Assembly (NCBI RefSeq): GCF_024753245.1
Contig: NZ_JANUGX010000008.1
Coordinates: 1-64,000, forward strand
Direction: 5' to 3'
Source: Massilia norwichensis
Lineage (GTDB): Bacteria > Pseudomonadota > Gammaproteobacteria > Burkholderiales > Burkholderiaceae_D
DNA length: 64,000 bases
Part shown: piece by piece, positions 50,319 to 59,683 of the stretch
Layout: every line of letters begins with the position of its first letter
How positions within the stretch are numbered: position 1 is the stretch's first letter
Program-made: the position numbers and the translations under genes
The notes under the pieces: generated by a model
Seen by the model: only the letters and a program-made list of their open reading frames with translations
What the model was told of the DNA's origin: nothing
Databases searched by the model: none

Positions 50319-51182
50319 ATGAACAAGCTCCTCTCCTTCGTCCTGAGCGCCGGTTCGCTGGCCAGTGGCGCTGCCCTGGCTCAGACGCCGGCCCTCAACC
50401 TGATGCCCGACGGCAGCCGCGACATGTACGTCGGTCTTGGCGTGCAGTCGGCGCCGCGCTACGAGGGAACGGGGAGCCGCAAGGTCTCGGCCTTGCCTGT
50501 GCTCCAGGTTGAATGGAGCAACGGCATCTTCATTTCCGGGATGAGCGCAGGCATGCATCTGTCGAGTTCCCCCACTGTCGAGTACGGCCCGCTGCTGGCG
50601 ATCCAGCCTGGCCGCGACGAGTCCGGCGCCGGTACCGACGTCGACGGTATCGGCCTGAACGCTACCGCCCCCCCGGCGCCGCTGACGCCGTTTGCGCGGG
50701 GGGAGACCCCGGCCCGCCTGGCGGGTATGGATGAGATCGGTGCGCGCCTGCAAGTCGGTGCCTTCTACAATACCTATTTGAACCCGCAGTGGCGCCTGAC
50801 CTCGAGCCTGCTGGTCGGTGCCGGCCGCGAGCACGACGGCGCGCGCCTGGACCTCGGCGTGCAGCGCCTGGCCTTCGCCACCGGCGAGCGCCATCACCTG
50901 TCGCTGTCGGCCGGGGTCGGCTTCGTCAATCGCCAGTTCAACGAAACCTATTTTGGCGTCACGATGGCGGAAGCCGCGCGCAGCCGTTTCCAGGCTTACC
51001 AGCCGGGCGGCGGCCTGCAGGACGTGCACCTTGGTGTGCGCTGGAACTGGACGCTGAGCCCGTCCTGGATGCTGACCTCGAACCTGCAGGCCAAACGCCT
51101 GCTGGGCGATGCCCGCAAGAGCCCGCTGACCGAGCGGTCCACCAACCTGACGGTTTCGACCGCCATCGCTTATCGATTCTGA
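50319..51182 (+). CDS. MipA/OmpV-family outer-membrane protein
   Basis: 287 aa. Signal peptide residues 1-21 (AALA-QTPA). MYVGLGVQSAPRYEGTGSRK start and the beta-barrel ending in YRF are typical for MipA/OmpV. MipA links MltA with PBP1B in E. coli; many relatives are stress- or metal-induced. A leader with a possible attenuator lies upstream. The next gene starts 3 bases after its stop. Confidence 0.9.
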   Translation: MNKLLSFVLSAGSLASGAALAQTPALNLMPDGSRDMYVGLGVQSAPRYEGTGSRKVSALPVLQVEWSNGIFISGMSAGMHLSSSPTVEYGPLLAIQPGRDESGAGTDVDGIGLNATAPPAPLTPFARGETPARLAGMDEIGARLQVGAFYNTYLNPQWRLTSSLLVGAGREHDGARLDLGVQRLAFATGERHHLSLSAGVGFVNRQFNETYFGVTMAEAARSRFQAYQPGGGLQDVHLGVRWNWTLSPSWMLTSNLQAKRLLGDARKSPLTERSTNLTVSTAIAYRF

Positions 51183-51184
51183 CG

Positions 51185-51865
51185 ATGCGTTCTGCCCGAC
51201 AATTCATCGCATCCCTTGCCCTGCTGCTGGCGGCCGGTTCGGCCGGCGCGCAGGCGCACGCAGAGGATGCCGTGAGTTACCGGGACGCCTACCGGGCCAT
51301 GGTCCAGTTCGAGAAATACGGCGGCCCCAAGAACCTGCTGGTGAGCCAGCTGCAGGTGCTGCCGAAGGAGCGCGGCGCGCTGGCCGAGGGCTTGCAGCTG
51401 TTGCTGTCGGGCCGTTCGACCCAGCTCAGCCTGCCGCTCGACCTGCTGGGACGCACCGTGTTCCCGCTGCAGAAGGCCGCCTACGACGACAACGCGGCGC
51501 TGTCCCTGAGCCGCAAGGGCCTGGGCTTCGTGCTGCGCCCGCAGGTCTCGATCGCGGTGCGCCCGGACGGCGTCTACGACGTGCTCGAGCTGCGCGCCGG
51601 CTGCGCCCAGGCGCTGGGCTTCGCGCGCTACGTCGACGCCTCCCAGCGCGCGCGCCAGTGCGCCGGCGTGCGCTTCGTGTTCCCCAGGAAGACCGAGGGC
51701 GGGGCACGCCTGCGCCGTCCCGACAGCGGCGAGCAGGTGCTGGCCCCCGTCATCGGCGAGCCGGACGACTTCCCGGCCGTGATCTACCGCTTCCAGGCCG
51801 GCGCCGAGCGCGGGCAGGTCGCCACCTTCAACGCGCCGCTGGCCATCCTTCCCCTGTTCGAGTAA
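51185..51865 (+). CDS. Exported hypothetical protein
   Basis: 226 aa, family not recognised with confidence. Signal peptide residues 1-22 (GSAGA-QAHAED). Mature part has two Cys (RAGCAQAL, ARQCAGVRF) and a mixed alpha/beta look. Two bases separate it from mipA, so it is surely cotranscribed and may act with it at the envelope. ATG 51185. Confidence 0.72.
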   Translation: MRSARQFIASLALLLAAGSAGAQAHAEDAVSYRDAYRAMVQFEKYGGPKNLLVSQLQVLPKERGALAEGLQLLLSGRSTQLSLPLDLLGRTVFPLQKAAYDDNAALSLSRKGLGFVLRPQVSIAVRPDGVYDVLELRAGCAQALGFARYVDASQRARQCAGVRFVFPRKTEGGARLRRPDSGEQVLAPVIGEPDDFPAVIYRFQAGAERGQVATFNAPLAILPLFE

Positions 51866-51884
51866 GCGCGCTATTCTTGTGCGC

Positions 51885-52634
51885 ATGACCGATAAAACCA
51901 TCCTCATCACCGGCGCCAGTCGCGGCATCGGCGCCGCCTGCGCGCTGCTGGCCGCCGCGCGCGGTTACCGCGTCTGCATCAACTACCGTACCGACCGCGA
52001 TGCCGCGCTGGGCGTCGTCCGCGCGATCGAAGAAGCCGGCGGCAGCGCCTTCGCGGTGCAGGCCGATGTGGCGCGCGAAGACGAGGTCCTGCGCCTGTTC
52101 GGCGAAGTCGACGCGCACGGTGGCCGCCTCGATGCCCTGGTCAACAATGCCGGCATCCTGGCGCGCCAGATGCGCGTCGAGCAGATGGACGCGGCGCGCA
52201 TCGAACGCATCTTCGCCACCAACGTCACCGGCAGCTTCCTGTGCGCGCGCGAGGCGGTGCGGCGGATGTCGACCCGGCACGGCGGCAGCGGCGGCGCCAT
52301 CGTCAACGTCTCTTCGCGCGCCGCGGTGCTCGGGGCGGCCGGCGAATACGTCGACTATGCGGCCTCGAAGGCGGCGCTGGACGTGCTGACCATCGGCCTG
52401 GCGAAAGAGGTGGCCCAGGAGGGTATCCGCGTGAACGGCGTGCGGCCCGGCCTGATCGACACGGAGATGCACGCCAGCGGCGGCGAGCCGGGCCGCATTG
52501 AACGCTTGAAGAGCTCAGTGCCGATGGGGCGGGGCGGGGAAGCGGAGGAGGTGGCGCGCGCCGTGCTGTGGCTGCTGTCCGATGAAGCGTCCTATACCAC
52601 GGGCAGCTTCATCGATTGTTCTGGAGGCAGGTGA
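51885..52634 (+). CDS. Short-chain dehydrogenase/reductase
   Basis: 249 aa classical SDR. NADP-binding TGASRGIGAACALLAA (residues 9-24), NNAGIL, catalytic Ser in IVNVSSRAAV and YDYAASK-type YVDYAASKAAL. FabG-like, possibly a glucose 1-dehydrogenase-type oxidoreductase; substrate unknown. ATG 51885 preferred over GTG 51879. Its stop codon abuts the end of the convergent regulator gene. Confidence 0.9.
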   Translation: MTDKTILITGASRGIGAACALLAAARGYRVCINYRTDRDAALGVVRAIEEAGGSAFAVQADVAREDEVLRLFGEVDAHGGRLDALVNNAGILARQMRVEQMDAARIERIFATNVTGSFLCAREAVRRMSTRHGGSGGAIVNVSSRAAVLGAAGEYVDYAASKAALDVLTIGLAKEVAQEGIRVNGVRPGLIDTEMHASGGEPGRIERLKSSVPMGRGGEAEEVARAVLWLLSDEASYTTGSFIDCSGGR

Positions 52635-53321
52635 TCAATTCCAGGCCGAAGGGGAGAACAGGTAACCCTCGCCCCACACGGTCTTGATCTTCTCCGACAG
52701 GTTGTCGTCGAACTTCTTGCGCAGTTTGGAGATGCAGTTGTCGATGCTGCGGTCCAGGCCGTCGAATTCGATGCCGCGCATCTTCTTGAGCAGTTCGTCG
52801 CGCGACAGCACCCGTCCGGCCGCCTCGGCCAGCACCAGCAGCAGCTTGTACTCGGTATTGCTGAGCACGCAAGGCTGGCCGCGCCAGCTCACGCTGCGGT
52901 CATTGGTCATGATGCGCAGGGCGCCGAATTCCAGCACCCGGGTATCCGGCATCGACTTCTGCTGGGTCCGGCGCAGCAGGGCCCGCAAACGCGCCAGCAA
53001 CACACGCGGCTGGACTGGCTTGTTGACGAAGTCGTCCGCGCCCTGTTCCAGGCCCGAGACTTCGTCGTAGGTATCTTCGCGCGCCGTCAGGATCAGGATC
53101 GGCACCTCGGACTGCTCGCGGATCTGTCGGCACACGACCATGCCGTCCATGCCGGGCAGCATCAGGTCGAGCACGACGATGTCGGGCTGGCTTTGCTTGA
53201 AGTGCTCGAGCGCAGTGTCGCCGCGCGTGACGAGCTCGACTGAAAATTCATAACTGGATAAATATTCCGTCACCAGTTCGGCGAGGCGCGGATCGTCTTC
53301 TACCAACAGTACGCGATACAT
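52635..53321 (-). CDS. OmpR-family response regulator, RstA-like
   Basis: 228 aa. Receiver with acidic pocket (EDD at 8-10), phospho-Asp in VVLDLMLPGMDG and Lys in FVNKPVQP; C-terminal winged-helix DNA-binding domain with SNTEYKLLLVLAEAAG and RSIDNCISKLRKKF. Likely partner of the kinase at 48705. GAGAAAACC precedes the ATG. Confidence 0.93.
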   Translation of the reverse strand: MYRVLLVEDDPRLAELVTEYLSSYEFSVELVTRGDTALEHFKQSQPDIVVLDLMLPGMDGMVVCRQIREQSEVPILILTAREDTYDEVSGLEQGADDFVNKPVQPRVLLARLRALLRRTQQKSMPDTRVLEFGALRIMTNDRSVSWRGQPCVLSNTEYKLLLVLAEAAGRVLSRDELLKKMRGIEFDGLDRSIDNCISKLRKKFDDNLSEKIKTVWGEGYLFSPSAWN

Positions 53322-53491
53322 GGTTTTCTCCTTGACCCCGACATTCTATAAGAGCAAGTATCAAAGGAGCACAAATGCTGGCATGCATTGACAAACTGAT
53401 ACAGTTTCGCGACAAGATGGCGCGATCCGGCGACCTCCTCATAAGGCCACCGCTGAGCGTGCTGGGTGCGCCGCAGCGGTGTCCAATTCCG

Positions 53492-55186
53492 TCACAGGGT
53501 CGAGTACCAGATAGTGCTGTCGCCGGAGATACCTTTCCAAGCCATGTACACGGTGCCATCCGATTCGACGGCGCATGGCCCGACCGAGGTGCCCACGTTT
53601 GGAACCGATACCTGGCCGCTGAACTCCCCGTTTTCGAACAGGCTGGTCCAGATCGACGAATCGCCTTCGATACCCTTCCATGCAAGGAGGATCGCGTTTC
53701 CATGCGGTGTCGCAGTCATGCCGCCGGTCGTGCCGATCGCGTGCGGCACGCCACCTTCCGTCGTGTACGAAAAATATTCGATCCGACGTTGCGGGTGCCA
53801 GATGGAGAAGGGATCGCCGGGGTCCATGAAGGAGTAGTAGGCGGTGGAGTCTCCTTCCACGCCTTTCCAGAACATATAAAGCCGGTTGCCCAAGCCAACC
53901 AGCACCGGGGCGTCGGATGTACCCACGCCGTCGATATGTCTTTGAGGAGTCCAGGTTTCATTGCCGTCGAAAGCCGACCAGTAAATCCCTTGGTCTCCGT
54001 GAACGCCTTTCCATGCCATGTAGACGCGGCCCATGACGTTGGCGATAGCCGGCCTGGTACTCGAACCGACGCCCGGAATATTTCTTTGCGTATGCCAGGC
54101 TTGGCCGAAGCCGAAGTTCCTGGACCAGTAGAGGCCCTGGTCGCCGGGAATACCTTTCCATGCCATCATCAGTCCCGTGGCCATTACCCCTGAGGGGCTG
54201 TCGATCTCTGTCACGCTGGGCCCATGCGTCGAGCCTATCCTGGGAATGATCTCCTGCGGAGACCACCCGTCCGGTCCCAGTTCGGAACCATAAATGCGGT
54301 GATCGTCGTGCACCCCTTTCCACAGCATGTGCACGGTGTTGAAATGTCCCGTGAAATTACTCACGCTGGTGACGCCCAGGGCGGGCCGGTCGCTTGTGCC
54401 GCGATCAGGGCAGTGCTGTTGCGGCCGCCACCCATACATCATCCTGATGGCGTCGCGCGATTCGTTATCGATAAGGGCTGAAGGTGACTGGTATGGGTAC
54501 ATGGTCCCCCTCGGCATATTCGAATGTCCGAGTCCGAGCGCGTGCCCGATTTCGTGAACCGACACCCTCTGCAACAGGTCCGGCGTCCACGTTTCGCCGG
54601 CGTCGAGGTAAATCTCTCCGCTTTCCGGTGGCGGAGCGGAGCCGAGTACGCCGTTGGCCGTACCCAGGCGCGGATCGGCCTTTCCGTTATCGAACCAGAG
54701 CCGGATATTTGGTCCGGCGCCGGGCGGAACCTGCGTGAGCGTCAAATACGGCGCAGCCGCCGTTTGCCACTGGCCGAAAGCACGGGCGATCACCGCGCCG
54801 GGCGTCGTCGGTGCCGTACCCGGCGGAATCACGAACATGCAGCCGTTGGTATCGATCGAGTACGTCAGGGAGGAGCGGCGCCAGCGCCCGCCAGGAGGGC
54901 CGAACGTGAGGGGGCCGATCTTGCCGCCACGGTCCGGGACACCGCAAAAGCGGTCCGTCAGCAGCCCGATGAAGTCGTTGATCTGTGCGAAGTCATTTAC
55001 TTTAGTGTCGGTAATGATCGCATGGGATAGATTGAGCCCGAAGGCCTGGTTCGCATCTGCCAAGGCTTTTTGCAATGGCACTGGAATGACTTGGTCGCCC
55101 CTCAGCTCGGTTACCTGGTCGCGATCCAGGAAGCCCAGCCTGGTCATCTCATGTTGCAACTTATTCCAGTCCTTACTCTCCGCCAT
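53492..55186 (-). CDS. Matrixin-type metalloprotease with cysteine switch and propeller repeats
   Basis: 564 aa. Residues 1-85 look like a matrix-metalloprotease propeptide ending in RFCGVPDRG (Cys81), close to the PRCGVPD cysteine switch. Catalytic domain about 95-252 with HEIGHALGLGH (211-221) and Met-turn Met229. From about 265, six repeats of the type AWKGxxGDxxIYWS...WxPQxxIxGVGTS, probably a propeller. No Sec signal peptide. ATG 55186 has an ideal GGAGG. Predicted zymogen protease; export route unknown. Confidence 0.9.
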   Translation of the reverse strand: MAESKDWNKLQHEMTRLGFLDRDQVTELRGDQVIPVPLQKALADANQAFGLNLSHAIITDTKVNDFAQINDFIGLLTDRFCGVPDRGGKIGPLTFGPPGGRWRRSSLTYSIDTNGCMFVIPPGTAPTTPGAVIARAFGQWQTAAAPYLTLTQVPPGAGPNIRLWFDNGKADPRLGTANGVLGSAPPPESGEIYLDAGETWTPDLLQRVSVHEIGHALGLGHSNMPRGTMYPYQSPSALIDNESRDAIRMMYGWRPQQHCPDRGTSDRPALGVTSVSNFTGHFNTVHMLWKGVHDDHRIYGSELGPDGWSPQEIIPRIGSTHGPSVTEIDSPSGVMATGLMMAWKGIPGDQGLYWSRNFGFGQAWHTQRNIPGVGSSTRPAIANVMGRVYMAWKGVHGDQGIYWSAFDGNETWTPQRHIDGVGTSDAPVLVGLGNRLYMFWKGVEGDSTAYYSFMDPGDPFSIWHPQRRIEYFSYTTEGGVPHAIGTTGGMTATPHGNAILLAWKGIEGDSSIWTSLFENGEFSGQVSVPNVGTSVGPCAVESDGTVYMAWKGISGDSTIWYSTL

Positions 55187-55374
55187 GGTGTCCTCCTTGC
55201 TCGAGGAGTGAACAAACAAGTATGTCGACCCAGCGTAGAAGTGAGCCATTGGCGAACTTTGATGTAACTCAAACGGATCAGTGCAACGTAAAACCGCTTC
55301 AGCCGGTGAGTATTCAGCCCTTTGGGCTCAGGTCCCGGTCGTGCCCCCCAGGCTCCTCATCAATGCAGAAGGAC

Positions 55375-55845
55375 TCAGCGGCGTGCAGCGACGATTGCGA
55401 TTTCGACCCTGGCGTCGCGCGGGATGCGTGCCACCTGGATCGTCGAGCGGGCCGGCGGATCCTTCTTGAAGAACTCCGCATACACCGCGTTCATCGCCGC
55501 GAAATCGTTCAGGTCCTGCAGGTAGACGGTGCTCGACAGGACGTCGTCGTAGCTCAGGCCCTGCGACGCCAGGCCTTCTCCGATGTACTCGAGTACCCGC
55601 CGCGTCTGCTCTGCGGTGGTGGCGCCCTCGATCGCCGTACCTTCCCGATTCAGGGCGATCAGGCCGGAAAAATAGATGTGATTGCCGTAGCCGATCATCT
55701 GCGAATACGGACCGATTGCCGGATAGATCCGGTCGGTCGACAGCACGACTTTACGGGCCGGCACCGCACAGCCAGTCAGTGCACATGCGCTGATGCCGAG
55801 GCACAGCGCCATCAGTATGCGTTTCTTGAACACGGGATTCTCCAC
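55375..55845 (-). CDS. RidA-family lipoprotein
   Basis: 156 aa. N-terminus KKRILMALCLGISACALTGC is a lipoprotein signal with lipobox LTGC (Cys26). The rest is a RidA/YjgF domain (IGPYSQMIGYGNHIYFSG, TRRVLEYIGE, STIQVARIP). Classical RidA deaminates reactive enamines in the cytosol; an exported version is unusual. The usual catalytic Arg is present in ARSTIQVARIP. Upstream A/T-rich region with GGAG near the ATG. Confidence 0.85.
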   Translation of the reverse strand: MENPVFKKRILMALCLGISACALTGCAVPARKVVLSTDRIYPAIGPYSQMIGYGNHIYFSGLIALNREGTAIEGATTAEQTRRVLEYIGEGLASQGLSYDDVLSSTVYLQDLNDFAAMNAVYAEFFKKDPPARSTIQVARIPRDARVEIAIVAARR

Positions 55846-56003
55846 AGTAATAAAGGCGTCGACGCTGGCCGTTTCATGGCTGCGTTCGCTTTATTAAACG
55901 CTTCAGCTGGCGATGCGAATGGAGAATCCGTCGATGATTAGTGCTGGATCAATTTGCTAAATACAAGATTGCTGTACTGAATGTTGTGCTACCTGGCGCG
56001 GTC

Positions 56004-56498
56004 TCAGCTGCCGAGCTTCAGTTCCCAGTAACCCACGTCCATCCAGCGGCCGAACTTCATGCCGACCTCCGAGAAATGGGCCACCTTGCGGAAACCCAGC
56101 TTTTCATGCAGGGCGACGCTATTCTCGTTCGGCAGCGCGATGCCGCCGATGACCATGTGCAGTTCGCGCCGCCGCAGCTCGTCGAGCAGGGCGCCGTAGA
56201 GCTGGCGGCCGAGTCCGCGCCCGGCGAAGGCCGGGTCCAGGTAGATCGAGCTTTCGACCGAGGTGCGGTAAGCCGGCCGCACCCGCCATTTGGTGGCATA
56301 GGCATAGCCGGCGATCCTGCCGTCGGCTTCCAGCACCAGCCAGGGCAGGCCGGCCGCGCCGACGTCGGCGATGCGCCTGGCCATGTCCTCTTCACTGACG
56401 GGCGCTTCCTCGAAGCTGATGGCCGTGTTGGCGACGTAGGGGTTGTAGATGGCGCAGATGGGGGCGGCGTCGAGGGCGGTGGCGGGACGAATGTTCAT
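56004..56498 (-). CDS. GNAT-family N-acetyltransferase
   Basis: 164 aa. IRPATALDAAPICAIYNPYV start and acetyl-CoA loop AGRGLGRQLYGALL, with SVALHEKLGFRKV near the end: the phosphinothricin/methionine-sulfone acetyltransferase (Pat/YncA) subfamily. Probably acetylates amino-acid analogues; exact substrate not determinable. Confidence 0.88.
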   Translation of the reverse strand: MNIRPATALDAAPICAIYNPYVANTAISFEEAPVSEEDMARRIADVGAAGLPWLVLEADGRIAGYAYATKWRVRPAYRTSVESSIYLDPAFAGRGLGRQLYGALLDELRRRELHMVIGGIALPNENSVALHEKLGFRKVAHFSEVGMKFGRWMDVGYWELKLGS

Positions 56499-56566
56499 TG
56501 CGATAATCCGTTGTGGTTACAGCAATATCCGCGTAAAGCCGCCTGGATGTCAAGGCTGTAAACGGA

Positions 56567-56590
56567 CACAGCCCGCAGGGGCGGGCTGTG
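56567..56590 (-). terminator. Probable sodB terminator
   Basis: CACAGCCCGC / GCGGGCTGTG, 10-bp perfect stem with a 4-base loop, about 30 bases past the sodB stop. T-tract is weak. Confidence 0.6.
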
Positions 56591-56618
56591 CTTCAGGCAG
56601 GAACGGGTCCGGACTGGA

Positions 56619-57197
56619 TTACGCGAAGTTCTGGTTCACGAAGTCCCAGTTGACGATGTTCCACCACGATTCCACGAACTTCGGACGTGCGTTGCGGTAG
56701 TCGATGTAGTAGGCGTGCTCCCAGACGTCGACGGTCAGCAGGGCCTTGTTTTCGGTGGTCAGCGGGGTGCCGGCGTTCGAGGTGTTGACGATGTCGACGG
56801 TGCCGTCGGCCTTCTTCACCAGCCAGGTCCAGCCCGAGCCGAAGTTGCTTACGGCCGACTTCTGGAACTCTTCCTTGAACTTGTCGAACGAGCCCCACTT
56901 GGCGTTGATGGCGTCGGCCACCGGACCGGTCGGCGCACCGCCGCCGTTCGGCTTCATGCAGTTCCAGAAGAAGGTGTGGTTCCACACCTGGGCGGAGTTG
57001 TTGAAGATGCCGCCCTGCGATTTTTTGATGATCTCTTCCAGGGACAGGTTTTCGAACTCGGTGCCCTTGATCAGGTTGTTCAGGTTGGTGACGTAAGCCT
57101 GGTGGTGTTTGCCATAGTGGAATTCCAGGGTTTCAGCCGACATGGTCGGCTGGAGGGCATCCTTGGCGTACGGCAGCGGCGGCAGAGTATGTTCCAT
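56619..57197 (-). CDS. sodB: Superoxide dismutase [Fe]
   Basis: 192 aa. [20 protein letters not shown] start, metal ligands in [11 protein letters not shown] (His), [10 protein letters not shown] (His) and [16 protein letters not shown] (Asp, His). Gln in the [13 protein letters not shown] region is the FeSOD pattern. Cytosolic superoxide removal. Preceded by a short AT-rich promoter region; 82 bases from xseA. Confidence 0.97.
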   Translation of the reverse strand: MEHTLPPLPYAKDALQPTMSAETLEFHYGKHHQAYVTNLNNLIKGTEFENLSLEEIIKKSQGGIFNNSAQVWNHTFFWNCMKPNGGGAPTGPVADAINAKWGSFDKFKEEFQKSAVSNFGSGWTWLVKKADGTVDIVNTSNAGTPLTTENKALLTVDVWEHAYYIDYRNARPKFVESWWNIVNWDFVNQNFA

Positions 57198-57279
57198 GTC
57201 TTATTCCTTGATTGGTTGGAAACGGGTCGTTCTTCCGAAACGGTCGCATATTCTAAACCGGATGCGGAAAGGTTGCAGA

Positions 57280-58641
57280 TTACTCTAGCAAGTCTTGCAC
57301 GCTGGCCACGCCGACCTCGGCCGTGCCCTGGGCCAGCCGCACCACGATGGTGTCGCGTGGCTTGATCTGACCGGGCGCGTGCAGCACCTTGCCCTTGGTA
57401 TTGCTGACGATCGCATAGCCGCGTTCCAGCGTGCGCTGCGGGTTCAGCAGCTCCAGCTGGGCCGACAGCGCAGCGAGCGCCTCGCGCCGCTGGCGCAGCG
57501 TGCTCGTCATGCTGGCGGCCAGCTGGCGCCTTTCGGACGATAGCAGAGCCCGCAGCGAGCGCACATCCGGCAGGTGGCGGGCCCAGCGCTGCTGCAACTG
57601 GGCCAGCAGCACGCCGTTGCGATTGAGCGGCGCGCGCACCGCATGCGTCAGACTGCTCGCCATGCCCAGGAGTTTCAGGCGCTGGTGCGCAATCCGGTCC
57701 GAGGGACTGATCATCCGCCGGCTCAGGCTGTCGAGGTTCTGGTTGGCTTCGGACAGGATGCGCTCCATCGCGCGGCGCAGGTCGTCGGCATCGGCCTCCA
57801 GCGAGCTGACCCAGTCGGCGCGGGCGGTCGCGGCGAGTTCGGCAGCGGCGGTCGGGGTGGCGGCGCGCAGGTCGGCGGCAAAGTCGGCGATCGTGAAATC
57901 GGTCTCGTGGCCCACGCCCGAGATTACCGGAATCGATGCCGCATGGATGGCGCGCGCCACGACTTCTTCGTTGAAGCTCCACAGGTCTTCGATCGAGCCG
58001 CCGCCGCGGCAGACCAGCAGCACGTCGACTTCCTTGCGGCTGGAGGCGGTGGCGATGGCGTCGGCGATCTTCTCGGCCGCGCCCTGGCCCTGCACCGGCG
58101 CGGGGTAGAGCACCACCCGCACGTGCGGCGCGCGGCGCTTGAGCGCGGTGAGGACGTCGCGCAGGGCCGCCGCCTGCAGGCTCGTCACGATGCCGATGGC
58201 GCGCGTGAACAGCGGCAGCGGGCGCTTGCGTTCCTGGTCGAACAGGCCTTCGTTGCCGAGCTTTTCCTTCAGGCGCATGAAGGCTTCGTACAGCGCGCCG
58301 ACGCCGGCCCGGCGGATCGCCTCGACGTTGATCTGGTAGTCGCCGCGCGCGCCATACAGCGTCACCAGCGCGCGCACCTCGACCTTGTCGCCCTCGCGCG
58401 GCGTGAAGCCGGCGTACTGGGCACGGCCGCGGAACATCACGGCGCGCACCTGGGCGGCATCGTCCTTCAGCGTGAAATACCAGTGGCCGGAGGCCGCGCG
58501 AGTGAAGTTCGAAATCTCGCCGGCGATCCACACCAGCGGAAACGAGCGTTCCAGCAGGCGCGCGACCTGCTGGTTGAGCGCGGTAACGGTGAGGACGGAT
58601 GGGGTGGCGTAGGCGGGATCGGCGTCGGAAGCAGGGAACAT
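57280..58641 (-). CDS. xseA: Exodeoxyribonuclease VII large subunit
   Basis: 453 aa. N-terminal OB fold ([39 protein letters not shown]) and the nuclease core with [15 protein letters not shown] and [20 protein letters not shown]. Degrades single-stranded DNA with XseB (absent here). ATG 58641 gives the family-typical start. The structured repeat array begins about 150 bases upstream. Confidence 0.96.
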   Translation of the reverse strand: MFPASDADPAYATPSVLTVTALNQQVARLLERSFPLVWIAGEISNFTRAASGHWYFTLKDDAAQVRAVMFRGRAQYAGFTPREGDKVEVRALVTLYGARGDYQINVEAIRRAGVGALYEAFMRLKEKLGNEGLFDQERKRPLPLFTRAIGIVTSLQAAALRDVLTALKRRAPHVRVVLYPAPVQGQGAAEKIADAIATASSRKEVDVLLVCRGGGSIEDLWSFNEEVVARAIHAASIPVISGVGHETDFTIADFAADLRAATPTAAAELAATARADWVSSLEADADDLRRAMERILSEANQNLDSLSRRMISPSDRIAHQRLKLLGMASSLTHAVRAPLNRNGVLLAQLQQRWARHLPDVRSLRALLSSERRQLAASMTSTLRQRREALAALSAQLELLNPQRTLERGYAIVSNTKGKVLHAPGQIKPRDTIVVRLAQGTAEVGVASVQDLLE

Positions 58642-58785
58642 ATGGATGAGTTAAGTTGAACTGTCCACAAAAACATGGCTGCATATTGTGAGCGCCATAT
58701 CTCAGGGTGTACAACAAATAGTTTTTGTAAACGGTTGATTATTAATGCTTATTTCAGCTGCCTGATTTCGATGCAGAAACAAAAT

Positions 58786-58855
58786 TTCCTTACGGATCAA
58801 ACACTTGGGTAGCCCGGGTGCCACTTGGCCACAATCTTATCCACAGAATCTGTGA
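58786..58855 (+). repeat. Array unit 1 (TCCACA stem-loop element)
   Basis: Box A TTCCTTACGGATCAAACACTT (58787-58807 region) then TTATCCACA (58837-58845), a perfect E. coli-type DnaA box, flanked by CACA and TGTG (4-bp arm plus a few pairs). The least palindromic unit. Confidence 0.8.
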
Positions 58856-58913
58856 GGAAGTGGATAAGCGGTCCAGCTATACGTGCTGCGTAAAAATTGT
58901 GCATGCATATGTT

Positions 58914-58990
58914 TTTCTAAGGCAATCAAGCACTTAGTCCACAGTTCAGCGCCTTGCACACATCGTTTTCCACAATTTGTGTGCAAACCT
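58914..58990 (+). repeat. Array unit 2
   Basis: Box A TTCTAAGGCAATCAAGCACTT, then arms TTGCACACA (58954-58962) / TGTGTGCAA (58978-58986), 9 bp perfect, with loop core TTTTCCACA (58966-58974). Confidence 0.88.
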
Positions 58991-59073
58991 GCCTGCGCCA
59001 GGGCGGCCAGGACCCCTGATGTGCACAACTGCGGACCTGCCTAAAAATGCTGCACCGGTAAATTGTTCTTTGT

Positions 59074-59140
59074 TTTCAAAGGCTTTGATCTTGATCAAGG
59101 TCCTTGCTCACAATCTTTTCCACAAAATTTGTGAAGAAGC
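59074..59140 (+). repeat. Array unit 3
   Basis: Box A-like TTTTCAAAGG...GATCAAGG, arms TCACAA (59108-59113) / TTGTGA (59129-59134), core TTTTCCACA (59116-59124). Followed by a GC-rich stretch. Confidence 0.85.
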
Positions 59141-59265
59141 GTGCTGTCCAGGTCCTGGCATCGGTCTTGTCAGGGATGGGACTATACCAGCCCTGACGCG
59201 CAGATCGCTTCATGGCGCAGTTGGGTGGGCAGTCGCCCTGTTGCCTATTTTTTGATCGTGTAGAG

Positions 59266-59345
59266 CTTTTCCTTTTAGATTCAAGCGCTTGAGATTGCAT
59301 AGGGTATCCTTGCTCACATCGTTTTCCACAGTTTGTGTGCAAAGC
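59266..59345 (+). repeat. Array unit 4
   Basis: Box A TTTTCCTTTTAGATTCAAG, then arms TTGCTCACA (59310-59318) / TGTGTGCAA (59334-59342) with one mismatch, core TTTTCCACA (59322-59330). Confidence 0.88.
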
Positions 59346-59395
59346 GGACTGCACATGTGCGTAACCCGGGCTGCCTAAAAAACGGGCTCGACAAC

Positions 59396-59475
59396 TTTTT
59401 CCTTACAGATCAATGACTTGGTTTGAATATGTGCGCTTGCGCACAGTTTTGTCCACAAAAACTGTGAGGAAACGG
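59396..59475 (+). repeat. Array unit 5
   Basis: Box A TTTTTCCTTACAGATCAATG, a small hairpin GTGCGC-TT-GCGCAC (59431-59444), arms CACAGTTTT (59442-59450) / AAAACTGTG (59458-59466), 9 bp perfect, core TTGTCCACA (59449-59457). The unit is bounded by direct repeats of ACGGGCTCGAC. Confidence 0.9.
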
Positions 59476-59529
59476 GCTCGACCGGAGTAGAACTACAGCA
59501 GGAAGATACTGCTAAAATTTTCATCGCAA

Positions 59530-59612
59530 AAATTTCCTCAAGTAAAATCAAGGGCTTAGCTCGAAGAAGGCATATTCCGCACAAATTTATCCACAGAAAT
59601 TGTGGGCAAGTT
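59530..59612 (+). repeat. Array unit 6
   Basis: Box A ATTTCCTCAAGTAAAATCAAG, arms CACAA (59580-59584) / TTGTG (59600-59604) continued by ATTT/AAAT with a one-base bulge; core TTATCCACA (59587-59595), perfect DnaA-box match. Confidence 0.88.
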
Positions 59613-59683
59613 TCACCGATGGCAGCTCAGACCCTTGGGAAGCGGAAATCTCGCTCAATCCCTGCCAAGTTTTTACGCATGGA

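Noticed and set aside
53375..54193. 272-codon plus-strand frame
   Set aside because: Shadow of the matrixin gene, whose zinc site and repeats are unambiguous on the other strand.
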